From assembly GCA_045596385.1 (NCBI GenBank), contig JAZOCC010000014.1, positions 1 through 64,000 on the forward strand: a stretch of DNA of 64,000 nucleotides, read 5' to 3'. The notes beneath the pieces are model-generated. The model was not told where the DNA came from. It made no database searches and was given only the letters and a program-made list of their open reading frames with translations. How positions within the stretch are numbered: the stretch's first letter is position 1; every line of letters starts with the position of its first letter. Source of the stretch: SIG307 sp045596385 (GTDB lineage Bacteria; Bacillota; Clostridia; Lachnospirales; Lachnospiraceae). Shown one piece after another: positions 42,796-51,954 of this stretch. A program made the position numbers and the translations under genes.

Positions 42796-43455
42796 TTATG
42801 AATGTCTTCTTGATGCGGAATATGCACTGGTCTTTTCCTGCTGACGGTCTCTTTGTTTTGTCATAAGATAGCTGGATAAGTAAGAATTCGGTTCGACAAA
42901 TTTGCATCCGTAGCTAAAGGTGCCTTTATCTTCATTGGATTCTCTGCGTACAATATTAGCAGAGAGAACCAATGTCTTACGGTCGGTAAGAGGAATGGTC
43001 AGACGGATGGTGCGGCCGGTATCATATTCTTCCTTGCTGACAAAGCCGAAACCGGATTCACTGATATCGCGAACTAAAACATTATAGGATTGCGGACCGC
43101 TACTCTGGAATACCGTAATGGCCATAGTTTCACCTACATATACGCGGAAAGAACCGCGGCGGTTATACGGCTTTGCTTCTCCCTCCAATTCGACCTTGTA
43201 GTATGTTCCTATCTTAGTCTTTACCAACGGTAGAGCGACGGAATGCCAGGCAAAAACCGTCTTCTCCTGCAAATATAATAAATCAATGATGCAGGAATTA
43301 CCGAAGCCCACGGTTCGTCCTTCTAATAAAATCGGTTGAAGTAAAATATAGTTGGAATGTACTTCGGCGATGGTTGTGGATAAATCCTTTGATTTGAGTC
43401 CTACGGTCACGACTAACGTAACCGAGCGTTCTTCTTCTAAATCCTGAATCGTCAT
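42796..43455 (-). CDS. YcgR-like PilZ-domain c-di-GMP receptor
   Basis: A 219-residue cytoplasmic protein. The C-terminal PilZ domain has the c-di-GMP motifs RRGSFR (in YNRRGSFRVYV, near residue 110) and DISESG (D/NxSxxG), with GCKFVE further on. The N-terminal half resembles the YcgR-N (flagellar brake) domain. ATG at 43455 has GAGGG about nine bases upstream; another ATG 30 bases earlier is less likely. In flagellated Firmicutes such proteins slow motility when c-di-GMP is high. It precedes the SprA-related gene. Confidence 0.85.
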   Translation of the reverse strand: MTIQDLEEERSVTLVVTVGLKSKDLSTTIAEVHSNYILLQPILLEGRTVGFGNSCIIDLLYLQEKTVFAWHSVALPLVKTKIGTYYKVELEGEAKPYNRRGSFRVYVGETMAITVFQSSGPQSYNVLVRDISESGFGFVSKEEYDTGRTIRLTIPLTDRKTLVLSANIVRRESNEDKGTFSYGCKFVEPNSYLSSYLMTKQRDRQQEKTSAYSASRRHS

Positions 43456-43509
43456 ATGTAAAAGCCCTCGAACAAAACATAGCAAAAAATGTTAGTATCT
43501 GTCATAATA

Positions 43510-43538
43510 ATTATACTACATACGTTTTGTTGTTGCAA
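43510..43538 (-). promoter_or_regulatory. Promoter of the PilZ-SprA operon
   Basis: On the minus strand TTGCAA (43538-43533), 17 bases, TATAAT (43515-43510). It is back-to-back with the promoter at 43567. Confidence 0.75.
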
Positions 43539-43566
43539 GCACAAAAAAGGAAAGGGACGAATTTTG

Positions 43567-43595
43567 TTGTACAAAAGAGAAAATTGTGCTATACT
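43567..43595 (+). promoter_or_regulatory. Promoter of the S66 peptidase gene
   Basis: TTGTAC (43567-43572), 17 bases, TATACT (43590-43595), with GAAAGGAG following before the ATG at 43620. Confidence 0.75.
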
Positions 43596-43619
43596 TTTTT
43601 GAAAGGAGTGTGAAACGGT

Positions 43620-44624
43620 ATGATTTTTCCGAAATGGATAGAAAAAGGAGATATAATCGGTGTGACGGCCTGTTCCGGAGGGAAAACGTCGGAGGTTGAC
43701 AGGGTACGACTTGACAATGCCGCAAAACAGTTTGAAAGACGCGGGTATCAGGTGGTTGAGACGGCAGATGTGCGAAAGGAAGAAAAGGGAAGAAGTGCAC
43801 CGGCTAAGGTTCGGGCAGAGGAGTTGCATAATCTGGTGGATAGTCAGGAAGTTTCCTGGGTGATTCAGGCCTGTGGAGGGGATTATTTGGCAGAGATGCT
43901 GTCTTATACGGATTTTGAACGGATAAAAGCAAATCCGAAATGGTACCAGGGCTATTCCGACCCGACAGGACTGTTGTTTTCGATTACGACGAACTGTGAT
44001 ATGGCCACGGTATATGCGGGAAATTACGGAGATTTCGGAATGAAACACTGGCATAGGTGTCTGGAAGAGAATGTAGCGATTCTGGAAGGAAGGCAGACGG
44101 TGCAGACGAGCTTTCCGAAATATAAAAACGGCTTTGCGGAACGGATTACGGGAGAGGAGGATTACCAGGAGGATACACCGGTGCGTTGGGAATGTGCGCA
44201 GGAACAGGTAGAACTTTCCGGACGACTGTTAGGTGGCTGTTTGGATGTGTTGTTGGACCTGGTAGGAACCCGATTTGATAAAACGACAGAATGGTGTGAG
44301 CAATACAAGGAAGACGGTATTCTTTGGTATCTGGAAAGCTTTGCGTTAAGCTCCGAACGTCTGACCTGCGGACTTTGGCATTTAAAGGAAGCCGGCTGGT
44401 TCCGTTATGCAAAGGGCTTTGTTTTCGGCAGACCGACCTTCTTTTCTTCCGATTACGAGATTTCCTATAGGGAAGCGGTGGAAGCATCCTTAGGCGAACT
44501 GGGACTTCCGATTGTGTATGAAGCCGATGTGGGACACAAGGCTCCCCGTATGACCATGATAAACGGTGCAAAGGCAACGATTGTTGTGGCGGACGGAAAA
44601 GGTACAATGACCATGACAAAGTAA
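43620..44624 (+). CDS. S66-family LD-carboxypeptidase-like protein
   Basis: A 334-residue serine peptidase of family S66 (LD-carboxypeptidase/MccF). ITACSGG-like start (GVTACSGG), then the nucleophile Ser region YQGYSDPTGLLFSI, a central part with LLGGCLDVL, and the late catalytic His in ADVGHKAPRMTMINGAKA. S66 enzymes cleave peptidoglycan peptides or hydrolyse toxic peptide-nucleotides such as microcin C. There is no signal peptide, so it is cytoplasmic, in line with murein recycling or detoxification. Confidence 0.85.
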   Translation: MIFPKWIEKGDIIGVTACSGGKTSEVDRVRLDNAAKQFERRGYQVVETADVRKEEKGRSAPAKVRAEELHNLVDSQEVSWVIQACGGDYLAEMLSYTDFERIKANPKWYQGYSDPTGLLFSITTNCDMATVYAGNYGDFGMKHWHRCLEENVAILEGRQTVQTSFPKYKNGFAERITGEEDYQEDTPVRWECAQEQVELSGRLLGGCLDVLLDLVGTRFDKTTEWCEQYKEDGILWYLESFALSSERLTCGLWHLKEAGWFRYAKGFVFGRPTFFSSDYEISYREAVEASLGELGLPIVYEADVGHKAPRMTMINGAKATIVVADGKGTMTMTK

Positions 44625-44643
44625 GCATTTAAAGAAAAATGAC

Positions 44644-44672
44644 TTGTCATTTCATAAGGAAAACGGTATACT
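44644..44672 (+). promoter_or_regulatory. Promoter of the second PilZ gene
   Basis: TTGTCA (44644-44649), 17 bases, TATACT (44667-44672). Confidence 0.75.
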
Positions 44673-44724
44673 GTAAATAAACGGATGTGTAGTGAAGGAG
44701 TGTAAAAGAGAAGAGGAGGTTGTC

Positions 44725-45075
44725 ATGGAGGAAAAGAGAAAAAATAAGCGTTTAAAAATCTCGTTGGAGCTGAGTGTTTCTTCTTTGTTTAAACAGGATA
44801 ATGTGAGGGTTGATGTTAAGGAGGCGCCGATTCTTGTTACGGATATTTCTAAGGGCGGTATCGGTTTTGAAAGCGAGAGCGTATTGCCGATCGGCTATTA
44901 TTTCAATGCGAAATTAGAGCTGGGTTCTAAGGATTCCGTATTATACACGGTAGTGAAGATTATCCGCAGTGCGGAAGGAGAAGACGGCCGTATTGTATAC
45001 GGATGTGAGTTTGTAGGATTGGCTCCGGTGCTGGGGTACATCTTTGATGAGTACGAAGAGAAGATAAAAGAGTAA
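44725..45075 (+). CDS. Single-domain PilZ protein
   Basis: A 116-residue protein that is little more than one PilZ domain. RKNKR (RxxxR) lies near the start and TDISKGGIGFES holds the DxSxxG motif, so c-di-GMP binding is likely; YGCEFVGL ends the domain. ATG at 44725 follows GAGGAGG; an earlier ATG at 44692 lacks a site. It is transcribed alone between its own promoter and a terminator. It could act as an adaptor that passes the c-di-GMP signal to a protein elsewhere. Confidence 0.85.
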   Translation: MEEKRKNKRLKISLELSVSSLFKQDNVRVDVKEAPILVTDISKGGIGFESESVLPIGYYFNAKLELGSKDSVLYTVVKIIRSAEGEDGRIVYGCEFVGLAPVLGYIFDEYEEKIKE

Positions 45076-45103
45076 AGAATCGTAAAGAAAACTGAGAAAA
45101 GAT

Positions 45104-45135
45104 AAGAAGCAGGTCGGTTGACCTGCTTCTTGCTG
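45104..45135. terminator. Bidirectional terminator
   Basis: AAGAAGCAGGTC and GACCTGCTTCTT are perfect 12-bp arms around GGTT. It serves the PilZ gene (plus) and the cold-shock gene (minus). Confidence 0.85.
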
Positions 45136-45150
45136 TTTCAGGATTATGAA

Positions 45151-45348
45151 TTATAACTTCGTAACGTTTGCAGCCTGCGGACCCTTTTCACCGGTCACTA
45201 CTTCAAACTCTACCTTGTCGCCTTCGTCAAGGACCTTAAATCCGTCCATGTTCAGTGCGGAATAATGTACGAATACATCGGTTCCGTTCTCATCGGAAAT
45301 AAAGCCAAACCCCTTTTTTGCGTTGAACCACTTTACTGTGCCGTTCAT
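45151..45348 (-). CDS. Cold-shock protein
   Basis: A 65-residue single-domain RNA chaperone of the CspA/CspB family. RNP1 is KKGFGFI and RNP2 VFVHYSA; the length is typical. TGGTCAATAAATG-type leader and AGGAACATAGG precede the ATG. A strong promoter lies about 55 bases upstream. The leader is short compared with cspA of enterobacteria, so thermosensing there is unlikely. Confidence 0.93.
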   Translation of the reverse strand: MNGTVKWFNAKKGFGFISDENGTDVFVHYSALNMDGFKVLDEGDKVEFEVVTGEKGPQAANVTKL

Positions 45349-45404
45349 CCTATGTTCCTCCGAAACTAAAATAATAAATGAGCCGTATCAAACAGCCTAA
45401 ATTT

Positions 45405-45433
45405 AAGATAGCATAAATTTATAAAATTGTCAA
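45405..45433 (-). promoter_or_regulatory. Promoter of the cold-shock gene
   Basis: On the minus strand TTGACA (45433-45428), 17 bases, TATCTT (45410-45405). Confidence 0.8.
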
Positions 45434-45511
45434 TGATGACAAGGATTTTTATGGATTTTTTGTGGGCAATGTGGTAAGATAATCAAAAAGGAATAAGGAG
45501 ATTAGGGTAAA

Positions 45512-48454
45512 ATGAGTCATGTGATTAAAAATACAGAAACCTTGAAAAAATTGTCGGCTTATGAGATTGTCTCGGAGGAGAGTCTGCCGGATATTTCGGG
45601 CTACGGTATCGTACTTCGACATAAGAAGTCGGGAGCCAGAGTTGCGGTGATTTCCTGTGAGGACAACAATAAAGTATTTTCCGCGGGATTTCGTACACCG
45701 CCGGAGGATTCCACCGGTGTGGCGCATATTTTGGAGCATTCTGTGTTGTGCGGTTCCGAGCGTTTCCCGGTAAAAGACCCGTTTGTGGAATTGGCAAAGG
45801 GTTCTTTAAATACATTTTTGAATGCCATGACCTACCCGGACAAGACTATTTATCCGGTGGCAAGCTGTAATGACAAGGACTTTGCAAACCTGATGGAAGT
45901 GTACATGGATGCGGTATTTTTCCCGAATATTCACCATGAGAAAAATATTTTCCTGCAGGAAGGCTGGCACTATGAATTGGAAAGTGCCGATGGGGAGCTT
46001 TCTTATAACGGCGTGGTGTACAGTGAAATGAAGGGAGCTTTTTCCAGTCCGGAAGAGGTGCTGTTCTCCGAGATTCAGCAGGCGTTATACCCGGATACGG
46101 CATACGGTGTGGAGTCCGGCGGTGATCCGGATCATATTCCGGAGCTTACCTACGAGCAGTTTTTGGAGTTCCATAAGCGTTACTACCATCCGGTAAACAG
46201 TTACATTTATCTGTACGGTGATATGGACGTAGAGGAACGATTAGAGTGGGTAGATCGGGAATATTTGAGTCGGTTTGAAGAGATTTCCTTGGATTCTTCT
46301 TTAAAGATTCAGGCTCCTTTTGCGGAAAAGAAGTCTGTAGAGAAGTATTATTCCGTCAATAATGAGGAGGAAGCAAAGGACGCTGCTTATTTTGCATACG
46401 GTGTGACTTTTACCGGGGAGAAGGATGTAGTATTGGAGACCGCGGTTTCCATGCTATGCTCCGCTTTAATCAATAAACCGGGAACACCGCTTAGACTGGC
46501 GCTTACGGAGGCGGGAATCGGCGAGGATTGCTATGCCGATTTTATGGATGTGGCAGCACAGCCGTTTTTGGCAATTATTGCAAAGAATGCGGCAGAGGAT
46601 AAGGGAGAAGATTTTTTACGAGTGGTAACGGAAACACTGGAGAAATGTGCGAAGGAAGGTGTACCGAAGAAGTCTTTGTATGCGGCCTTAAACAGTATGG
46701 AGTTTTCTTTAAGAGAAGGAGATTCCGGAAATTATCCGAAGGGCCTTCGTTATTGCCAGATGATGCTGGGAACCTGGCTGTACGATGATGGCAGTGTATT
46801 TGATAATTTGTATTGGACGCCGATGTTTGATAAGCTTCGTGAATTAATCGAAACGGATTATTTTGAAAACTTAATCAAGGAGTACTTGCTTGAGAATACC
46901 CATGGGGTATGTTTAAAACTGTTACCGAAGGTGGGATTGCTGGCGGAAAAGGAAGAAGTCCTGGCGAAGGAATTGGCGGAGTATAAGGCATCTTTGTCTA
47001 AGGAAGAGGTAGAAGCTTTAGTTGCTCAGACGAAGGTATTAAAAGAATATCAGAGCGAGCCGTCAAAGCCGGAGGATTTGGCAAAGATTCCGCAGTTAAC
47101 CCGAGAGGATATTAAGAAAGAGGCGGATCCGCTTGTAAACGAAGTAAAGGAAATTGCAGGCGTTACGGCGCTTCATCAGGAGCTGTTTACCGCAGGAATC
47201 GCCTATGTAAAGCTTTTATTTGATATGAAGAAGGTACCGGCAGAGTTGCTTTCCTATGCGGGAATCTTAGCGGATGTGTTCACACGTATGGATACAAAGA
47301 GGCACAGTTATCTGGATTTGAACAATGAAATCAGCATCAATACCGGCGGTATTTCCGTCAGTACCATGATTTCTTCCAAATACGATGATTTGAATGAGTA
47401 CCGTGTATTCTTCCTTGCGGAAGGTAAGGCGTTATACGGTAAGGTTCCGGAATTGGTCGCTTATTTGAAGGAATTGCTTACGGAGACGGTATATGAGAAT
47501 CCGGCCCGTATCCGGGAGATTTTACTTGAGCGTAAAAGCGGACTGGAAAGCCGGTATACCGACATGGCTCAGGGTGCGGCGGTAAAGCGTGCGTCCTCCT
47601 ATTTCTCCGAGGTGGGTGTTGCTATGGAGAAGCTTGACGGCATTGCGTACTATGAGTTTATTTCCGACTTGCTGGAGAATTTCGAGAGTCGTAAGGAAAC
47701 GCTGGTACAGAAGCTTAGGGACGTGTATGAATGTATCTTCGCAAAGGATGTGATGATGCTTAGTGTAACTGCGGATGCGGAAGGGTATGCGTTAGTGAAA
47801 AAACAGGCAAGGGAGCTGTTTGAGGCGTTTGTGCCGGAGGCAAAGGGAAGTTGTATGAAGCTCGTGCCGGAGAAGAAGAACGAAGGCTTCGTTACGCCGG
47901 GACAGGTACAGTATGTATGCTGCGCGGGTAATTTCCGTGAGGCGGGATTCGACTATACCGGAGCGTACGAGGTGCTTCGTACCGCTATGAGCTACGGATA
48001 TCTTTGGAATCAGGTAAGAGTATTGGGCGGAGCGTACGGTGCGGCATTGATGGCACTGGAAAACGGACGTATGGCCTTTTATTCCTGGAGAGATCCGCAC
48101 CTTTCCAGAACCATGCAGGTGTATACGGATGCGGTAGAGTATATTGCAAACTTTGAGGCGGATGAGGCCGAGATGACCAAGTATGTCATCGGCACCATGA
48201 GTAATGTGGATATGCCGCGGAATCCGCGTATGGAAGGGGAACGTGGCATGACTGCATATTTGACCGGCCGTACCTTTGAATCCGTACAAAAGCACAGAGA
48301 CGAGATTCTGACCATTACGGTAGAGGATGTACGTGCGTTGGCGGAAGGTGTAAGAGCGATGCTTTCCCAGAACTGCTGTTGTACGGTAGGCTCCGAGAAA
48401 AAGGTTCGAGAGGATGCAAAGCACTTTATGACCGTACGGGATTTGTTAAAGTAA
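45512..48454 (+). CDS. M16C-family zinc metallopeptidase (PreP-like)
   Basis: A 980-residue peptidase of the presequence-protease type. The inverted zinc motif is His72-x-x-Glu75-His76 in AHILEHSVLCGS; the third ligand Glu lies in GVVYSEMKGAFSSPE further on. Four homologous domains in two halves are expected from the length; the second half lacks the motif, as usual. It has no signal peptide and would degrade peptides in the cytoplasm. The ATG has AAGGAG 15 bases before it. era follows after 42 bases and is likely co-transcribed. Confidence 0.9.
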   Translation: MSHVIKNTETLKKLSAYEIVSEESLPDISGYGIVLRHKKSGARVAVISCEDNNKVFSAGFRTPPEDSTGVAHILEHSVLCGSERFPVKDPFVELAKGSLNTFLNAMTYPDKTIYPVASCNDKDFANLMEVYMDAVFFPNIHHEKNIFLQEGWHYELESADGELSYNGVVYSEMKGAFSSPEEVLFSEIQQALYPDTAYGVESGGDPDHIPELTYEQFLEFHKRYYHPVNSYIYLYGDMDVEERLEWVDREYLSRFEEISLDSSLKIQAPFAEKKSVEKYYSVNNEEEAKDAAYFAYGVTFTGEKDVVLETAVSMLCSALINKPGTPLRLALTEAGIGEDCYADFMDVAAQPFLAIIAKNAAEDKGEDFLRVVTETLEKCAKEGVPKKSLYAALNSMEFSLREGDSGNYPKGLRYCQMMLGTWLYDDGSVFDNLYWTPMFDKLRELIETDYFENLIKEYLLENTHGVCLKLLPKVGLLAEKEEVLAKELAEYKASLSKEEVEALVAQTKVLKEYQSEPSKPEDLAKIPQLTREDIKKEADPLVNEVKEIAGVTALHQELFTAGIAYVKLLFDMKKVPAELLSYAGILADVFTRMDTKRHSYLDLNNEISINTGGISVSTMISSKYDDLNEYRVFFLAEGKALYGKVPELVAYLKELLTETVYENPARIREILLERKSGLESRYTDMAQGAAVKRASSYFSEVGVAMEKLDGIAYYEFISDLLENFESRKETLVQKLRDVYECIFAKDVMMLSVTADAEGYALVKKQARELFEAFVPEAKGSCMKLVPEKKNEGFVTPGQVQYVCCAGNFREAGFDYTGAYEVLRTAMSYGYLWNQVRVLGGAYGAALMALENGRMAFYSWRDPHLSRTMQVYTDAVEYIANFEADEAEMTKYVIGTMSNVDMPRNPRMEGERGMTAYLTGRTFESVQKHRDEILTITVEDVRALAEGVRAMLSQNCCCTVGSEKKVREDAKHFMTVRDLLK

Positions 48455-48496
48455 TAGAGAAGGACAGTTTCCGGAAGGAACTGTAAGGAGAAAACT

Positions 48497-49447
48497 ATGG
48501 CACAGAACAGTGAGAAAAATAAAAAAGCAGGAAAGGGCGAGCGAGGTTTTCGTTCCGGATTTGTAGCGTTAATCGGCAGACCGAATGTGGGAAAGTCAAC
48601 GCTTATGAATCATTTGATTAAGCAGAAGATTGCGATTACCTCCAATAAGCCTCAGACCACCCGTACCCGGATTCAGACCGTGTATACCGACGAGAGGGGA
48701 CAGATTATTTTTTTAGATACCCCGGGTATTCATAAGGCAAAGAATAAACTGGGTGAATATATGGTCAATGTGGCGGAGGGTACTCTTTCCGAAGTAGATG
48801 TGATTTTGTGGCTGGTGGAGCCGACGGACTATATCGGTGCGGGAGAGCAGCACATTTTAGAGGTGCTTGCCCGTACAAAGACCCCGGTGGTATTGGTAAT
48901 CAATAAGATGGATACGGTGGATAAGGAGACGCTTCTTAAGGCAGAGGAGACCTATCGTGATGTCTATCCGTTTGCGGGTGTGATTATGACCAGTGCCCTG
49001 CGCAGCAGGAATGTGGATAAGCTGCAGTCGCTTCTGTTTTCCTTGCTTCCGGAGGGGCCGATGTACTATGACGAGGACACGGTAACGGACCAGCCGGAGC
49101 GTCAGATTGCGGCGGAGATTGTAAGAGAAAAGGCGCTGCGTCTGTTAGACGATGAAATTCCTCACGGAATCGCAGTGGCCATCGAACGGATGAAGGAGCG
49201 GCCGGACGGTCGCCTGGTGGATATCGATGCCACGATTATTTGTGAGCGGGATTCTCATAAGGGAATTATTATCGGAAAGCAGGGGGCCATGCTGAAACGT
49301 ATCGGCACCGAGGCAAGAAAAGAAATCGAGCTTTTGTTTGAGTATAAGGTGAATTTAAAGCTTTGGGTAAAGGTAAAGAAGGATTGGCGGGACAGTGATT
49401 TTCTTTTGAAAAACTACGGATATGTGGAGCGGTCTGAAGAAGATTAA
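48497..49447 (+). CDS. era: GTPase Era
   Basis: A 316-residue GTPase that binds 16S rRNA and aids 30S assembly. G1 is GRPNVGKST, G2 around TTRTRI, G3 DTPGIH, G4 NKMD. The C-terminal KH domain is marked by IIIGKQGAMLKRIG and LKLWVKVKKDWR. The first 20 residues are a basic extension. AAGGAG precedes the ATG. The order era, yqzL-like, recO is conserved in Firmicutes. Confidence 0.95.
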   Translation: MAQNSEKNKKAGKGERGFRSGFVALIGRPNVGKSTLMNHLIKQKIAITSNKPQTTRTRIQTVYTDERGQIIFLDTPGIHKAKNKLGEYMVNVAEGTLSEVDVILWLVEPTDYIGAGEQHILEVLARTKTPVVLVINKMDTVDKETLLKAEETYRDVYPFAGVIMTSALRSRNVDKLQSLLFSLLPEGPMYYDEDTVTDQPERQIAAEIVREKALRLLDDEIPHGIAVAIERMKERPDGRLVDIDATIICERDSHKGIIIGKQGAMLKRIGTEARKEIELLFEYKVNLKLWVKVKKDWRDSDFLLKNYGYVERSEED

Positions 49448-49668
49448 TCATTTGTAGCAGTCTTCCCGGAGAGGTGAACACAAAGCAATATAATCGTGTC
49501 AAGCCCCAAATTTTTTCCAGTGCCTAGGATTATAGTATCAGTGTTTTTTTGTGAGTTTCGGAGATGCTACTAACAGAATCTTTCGGAGAGAAAATGTTCG
49601 GATGATTTTGAGAAAAAAGCAGATGTGACTCGAAAATAAGCAGAAAATACAGATACGGGGGTACGGCG

Positions 49669-49848
49669 ATGGAAGAAGAGTATTGGGAAAAATTCAGAAC
49701 AACCGGGAGTGTGGCGGACTATTTGTCGTACCGCAACGCGGTGAAACAAGAGAGTAACGAGCAACAGAAGGTACAGGGAGACGTCTATGACGGAAAGCAT
49801 TACGGTAACAGGCATGATACTGTCGGCACAACCCATCGGGGAGTATGA
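49669..49848 (+). CDS. yqzL: YqzL-like small protein overlapping recO
   Basis: A 59-codon gene between era and recO. It starts MEEEYWEKFRTTGSVADYLS, which matches the pattern of the small YqzL proteins at this place in Firmicutes (aromatic, F..TG....YL). GGGGG lies about eight bases before the ATG. The core family length is only about 45 residues; here the frame runs on for some 20 more and overlaps the first 62 bases of recO in another frame, which suggests translational coupling. The function is unknown. Confidence 0.8.
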   Translation: MEEEYWEKFRTTGSVADYLSYRNAVKQESNEQQKVQGDVYDGKHYGNRHDTVGTTHRGV

Positions 49849-50605
49849 TCGGCGGATTGTGCTTTTGACAAAAGAAAAGGGTAAAATTTCCGCATTTGCA
49901 AAAGGTGTGCGTCGCCCTACGGCGATGCTCGCCGGTTGCAGCCAGCCTTTTGTGTTCGGACGGTTTACGTTGTATGAAGGAAGAAACTCCTACACCTTAC
50001 AGGCGGTGGAAGCGGAGAACTATTTTGCGGAGCTTCGGAATGACTTGGAGGCAGTCTATTATGGGGTATACTTTTGTGAATTTGCGGAAGCGGTGACACG
50101 AGAGGGACTGCCGGCAAAGGAAGAACTAAAGGTGCTGTACCGTTCGTTGGGAGCACTTCTTAAGAAGTCCATCGGCTCGGAGCTGGTGCGTGCCGTTTTT
50201 GAGCTGAAGATGTTGTCCGTAGGCGGCATTTCGCCGCAGGTGTACGAGTGTGTGAAATGCAGAAAGAAGGAAGCACTGCATTGGTTTTCCGCAAGAAGCG
50301 GAGGATGTATTTGTAAACGCTGTGCGGATAAGTTGTGGGAAGAGGAACTGCGAATGCCGGAGAATGACGCCCATATATCCGGTGGAGATGCCGGAGTGGG
50401 ACTTACCGTGGGAGAACGGTATCTTCCGGTGGCAGGATCCACGTTGTATACAATGCAGTACATTTTGGCAACGCCTATTGAAAGTCTCTATACCTTTACG
50501 GTATCGGAGGATGTGCTGCGGCAGTTAAAGAAGATATTAAAGGAATTTCTGGACCTACATATCGGACGGAAATTTAAAAGCTTGGAAATGTTGGAGTTAC
50601 TTTAG
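49787..50605 (+). CDS. recO: DNA repair protein RecO
   Basis: A 272-residue recombination mediator that loads RecA with RecR. An N-terminal OB fold (GMILSAQPIGEYDRRIVLLT, then ISAFAKGVRRP) is followed by a helical domain with a four-Cys zinc site: CVKC near 151 and CKRC near 172. The tail DLHIGRKFKSLEML is typical. ATG at 49787 lies in the overlap with the small yqzL-like gene. A small conserved gene follows. Confidence 0.93.
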   Translation: MTESITVTGMILSAQPIGEYDRRIVLLTKEKGKISAFAKGVRRPTAMLAGCSQPFVFGRFTLYEGRNSYTLQAVEAENYFAELRNDLEAVYYGVYFCEFAEAVTREGLPAKEELKVLYRSLGALLKKSIGSELVRAVFELKMLSVGGISPQVYECVKCRKKEALHWFSARSGGCICKRCADKLWEEELRMPENDAHISGGDAGVGLTVGERYLPVAGSTLYTMQYILATPIESLYTFTVSEDVLRQLKKILKEFLDLHIGRKFKSLEMLELL

Positions 50606-50616
50606 GGAGGAATAAT

Positions 50617-50853
50617 ATGTCAAGAACCATGCAGTTTAAAATGGAACGTCCCGGCCTTGTAGAGGTGGGGCAGGAGGTAGAGATTCGTGAATCGACACTT
50701 CCGAATGCAATTTTCTATTATGTGATAGAACCGGCGGTAGCCATGTCCGGGAACATTCCGTTCCGTGAGCGGCTGACAAAGTTATCCGGTGTGGTGAAGG
50801 ATGTAGAGGAGAATAGTAAAGGATTCTATGTAACCGTAGAATTTGAAGAGTAA
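50617..50853 (+). CDS. Small hypothetical protein
   Basis: A 78-residue acidic protein without signal peptide or membrane helix. The pattern of alternating beta-like segments (LVEVGQEVEIRESTLPNAIF, then KLSGVVKDVEENSKGFYVTV) suggests a small beta-barrel fold. AGGAGG precedes the ATG. It lies 11 bases after recO, in the same transcript, and ends at the terminator at 50861. I do not recognise the family; position suggests a housekeeping role. Confidence 0.75.
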   Translation: MSRTMQFKMERPGLVEVGQEVEIRESTLPNAIFYYVIEPAVAMSGNIPFRERLTKLSGVVKDVEENSKGFYVTVEFEE

Positions 50854-50860
50854 TAAAACA

Positions 50861-50885
50861 GCCCCACTCGCACGAGTGGGGCTTT
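50861..50885. terminator. Bidirectional terminator before trpS
   Basis: GCCCCACTCG and CGAGTGGGGC are perfect 10-bp arms around two bases, with A-rich and T-rich flanks. It ends the recO transcript and trpS, whose stop is at 50890. Confidence 0.85.
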
Positions 50886-50889
50886 CATT

Positions 50890-51894
50890 TTACCGGATTC
50901 TTTCCGGGAAACCGATCTTTTTCTGTACCTTACGAAGGGTTTTGTTTGCCACGTAGTTGGCACGCTCGCCGTTGTTCTTGATAATGCTGTCGATGTATGC
51001 CTTATCCTTGGAAAGCTCCGCAACGCGGTCCTGTAAAGGCTTTAATACATCTACCACGGATTCGCCTACGGCTAACTTAAAGTCTCCGTAGCCCTTGCCT
51101 GCGAATTCTTTTTCCACGTCTTCCACAGACTTGCCGGTGGTAGCACGGTAAATGTCGATTAAGTTGCTGATGCCCGGCTTTTCTGTTGCATAACGGATTT
51201 CGTTATCGGAGTCGGTGACCGCACGCTTAAACTTGCGGATAATGGTATCCGGGTCGTCCATAAGGTAAATGCTTGCGTTTAAGTTCTCGTCGGACTTGGA
51301 CATCTTCTTGGTCGGGTCCTGCAGGCTCATAATCTTTGCACCTACCTTACCGAGATATGCCTCCGGAATTTTAAATACATCGCCGTAGATGCCGTTGAAG
51401 CGCTGTGCGATGTCACGGGTCAGCTCAAGGTGCTGCATCTGGTCAATACCAACCGGAACCACATCTGCCTGGAACAAAAGAATGTCCGCAGCCATGAGTA
51501 CCGGGTAAGTGAAGAGGCCTGCGTTAATGTTATCCGCGTGCTTTGCGGACTTATCCTTAAACTGGGTCATACGCTGTAATTCACCCATGTAAGTATAACA
51601 ATTCAAAATCCAAGCCAGTTCCGCATGACCGGAAACGTGGGACTGATAATAAATACAGTTCTTTTCCGGGTCAAGACCTGCCGCAATATAAAGGGTCAAA
51701 AGGGCGCGGGCACGCTGGCGGAGTTCCGCCGGATTCTGACGAACTGTAATGGAGTGTTCGTCTACCACACAGTAGTAGCACTCGTAATCTTCGTTTAAAG
51801 AAACCCAGTTCTTTAACGCACCGAGATAATTTCCGAGGGTTAGGTTGCCGGTTGCCTGCATTCCGCTGAATAAAATTTTCTTTTCGTCTGCCAT
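50890..51894 (-). CDS. trpS: Tryptophanyl-tRNA synthetase
   Basis: A 334-residue class I synthetase that charges tRNA-Trp. The HIGH-type motif is GNLTLGNYLGA near residue 17; KMSKS is exact in KKMSKSDENLN; DIQMQ-like GIDQMQHLELTRD lies between. Length is typical. GGAG precedes the ATG. The leader from the promoter is about 50 bases and has a GCGGAT/ATCCGC hairpin, but it lacks a T-box, so the usual tRNA-sensing control is not seen. Confidence 0.95.
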   Translation of the reverse strand: MADEKKILFSGMQATGNLTLGNYLGALKNWVSLNEDYECYYCVVDEHSITVRQNPAELRQRARALLTLYIAAGLDPEKNCIYYQSHVSGHAELAWILNCYTYMGELQRMTQFKDKSAKHADNINAGLFTYPVLMAADILLFQADVVPVGIDQMQHLELTRDIAQRFNGIYGDVFKIPEAYLGKVGAKIMSLQDPTKKMSKSDENLNASIYLMDDPDTIIRKFKRAVTDSDNEIRYATEKPGISNLIDIYRATTGKSVEDVEKEFAGKGYGDFKLAVGESVVDVLKPLQDRVAELSKDKAYIDSIIKNNGERANYVANKTLRKVQKKIGFPERIR

Positions 51895-51954
51895 AATTAC
51901 TCCTTCTCCGCCTTCGTCGGGTCCGCCGTCGGGCGGATGTTTTATCCGCAGATT

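Noticed and set aside
47792..48424. 210-codon minus-strand frame opposite the M16C peptidase
   Set aside because: Antisense shadow without ribosome site or known domain.
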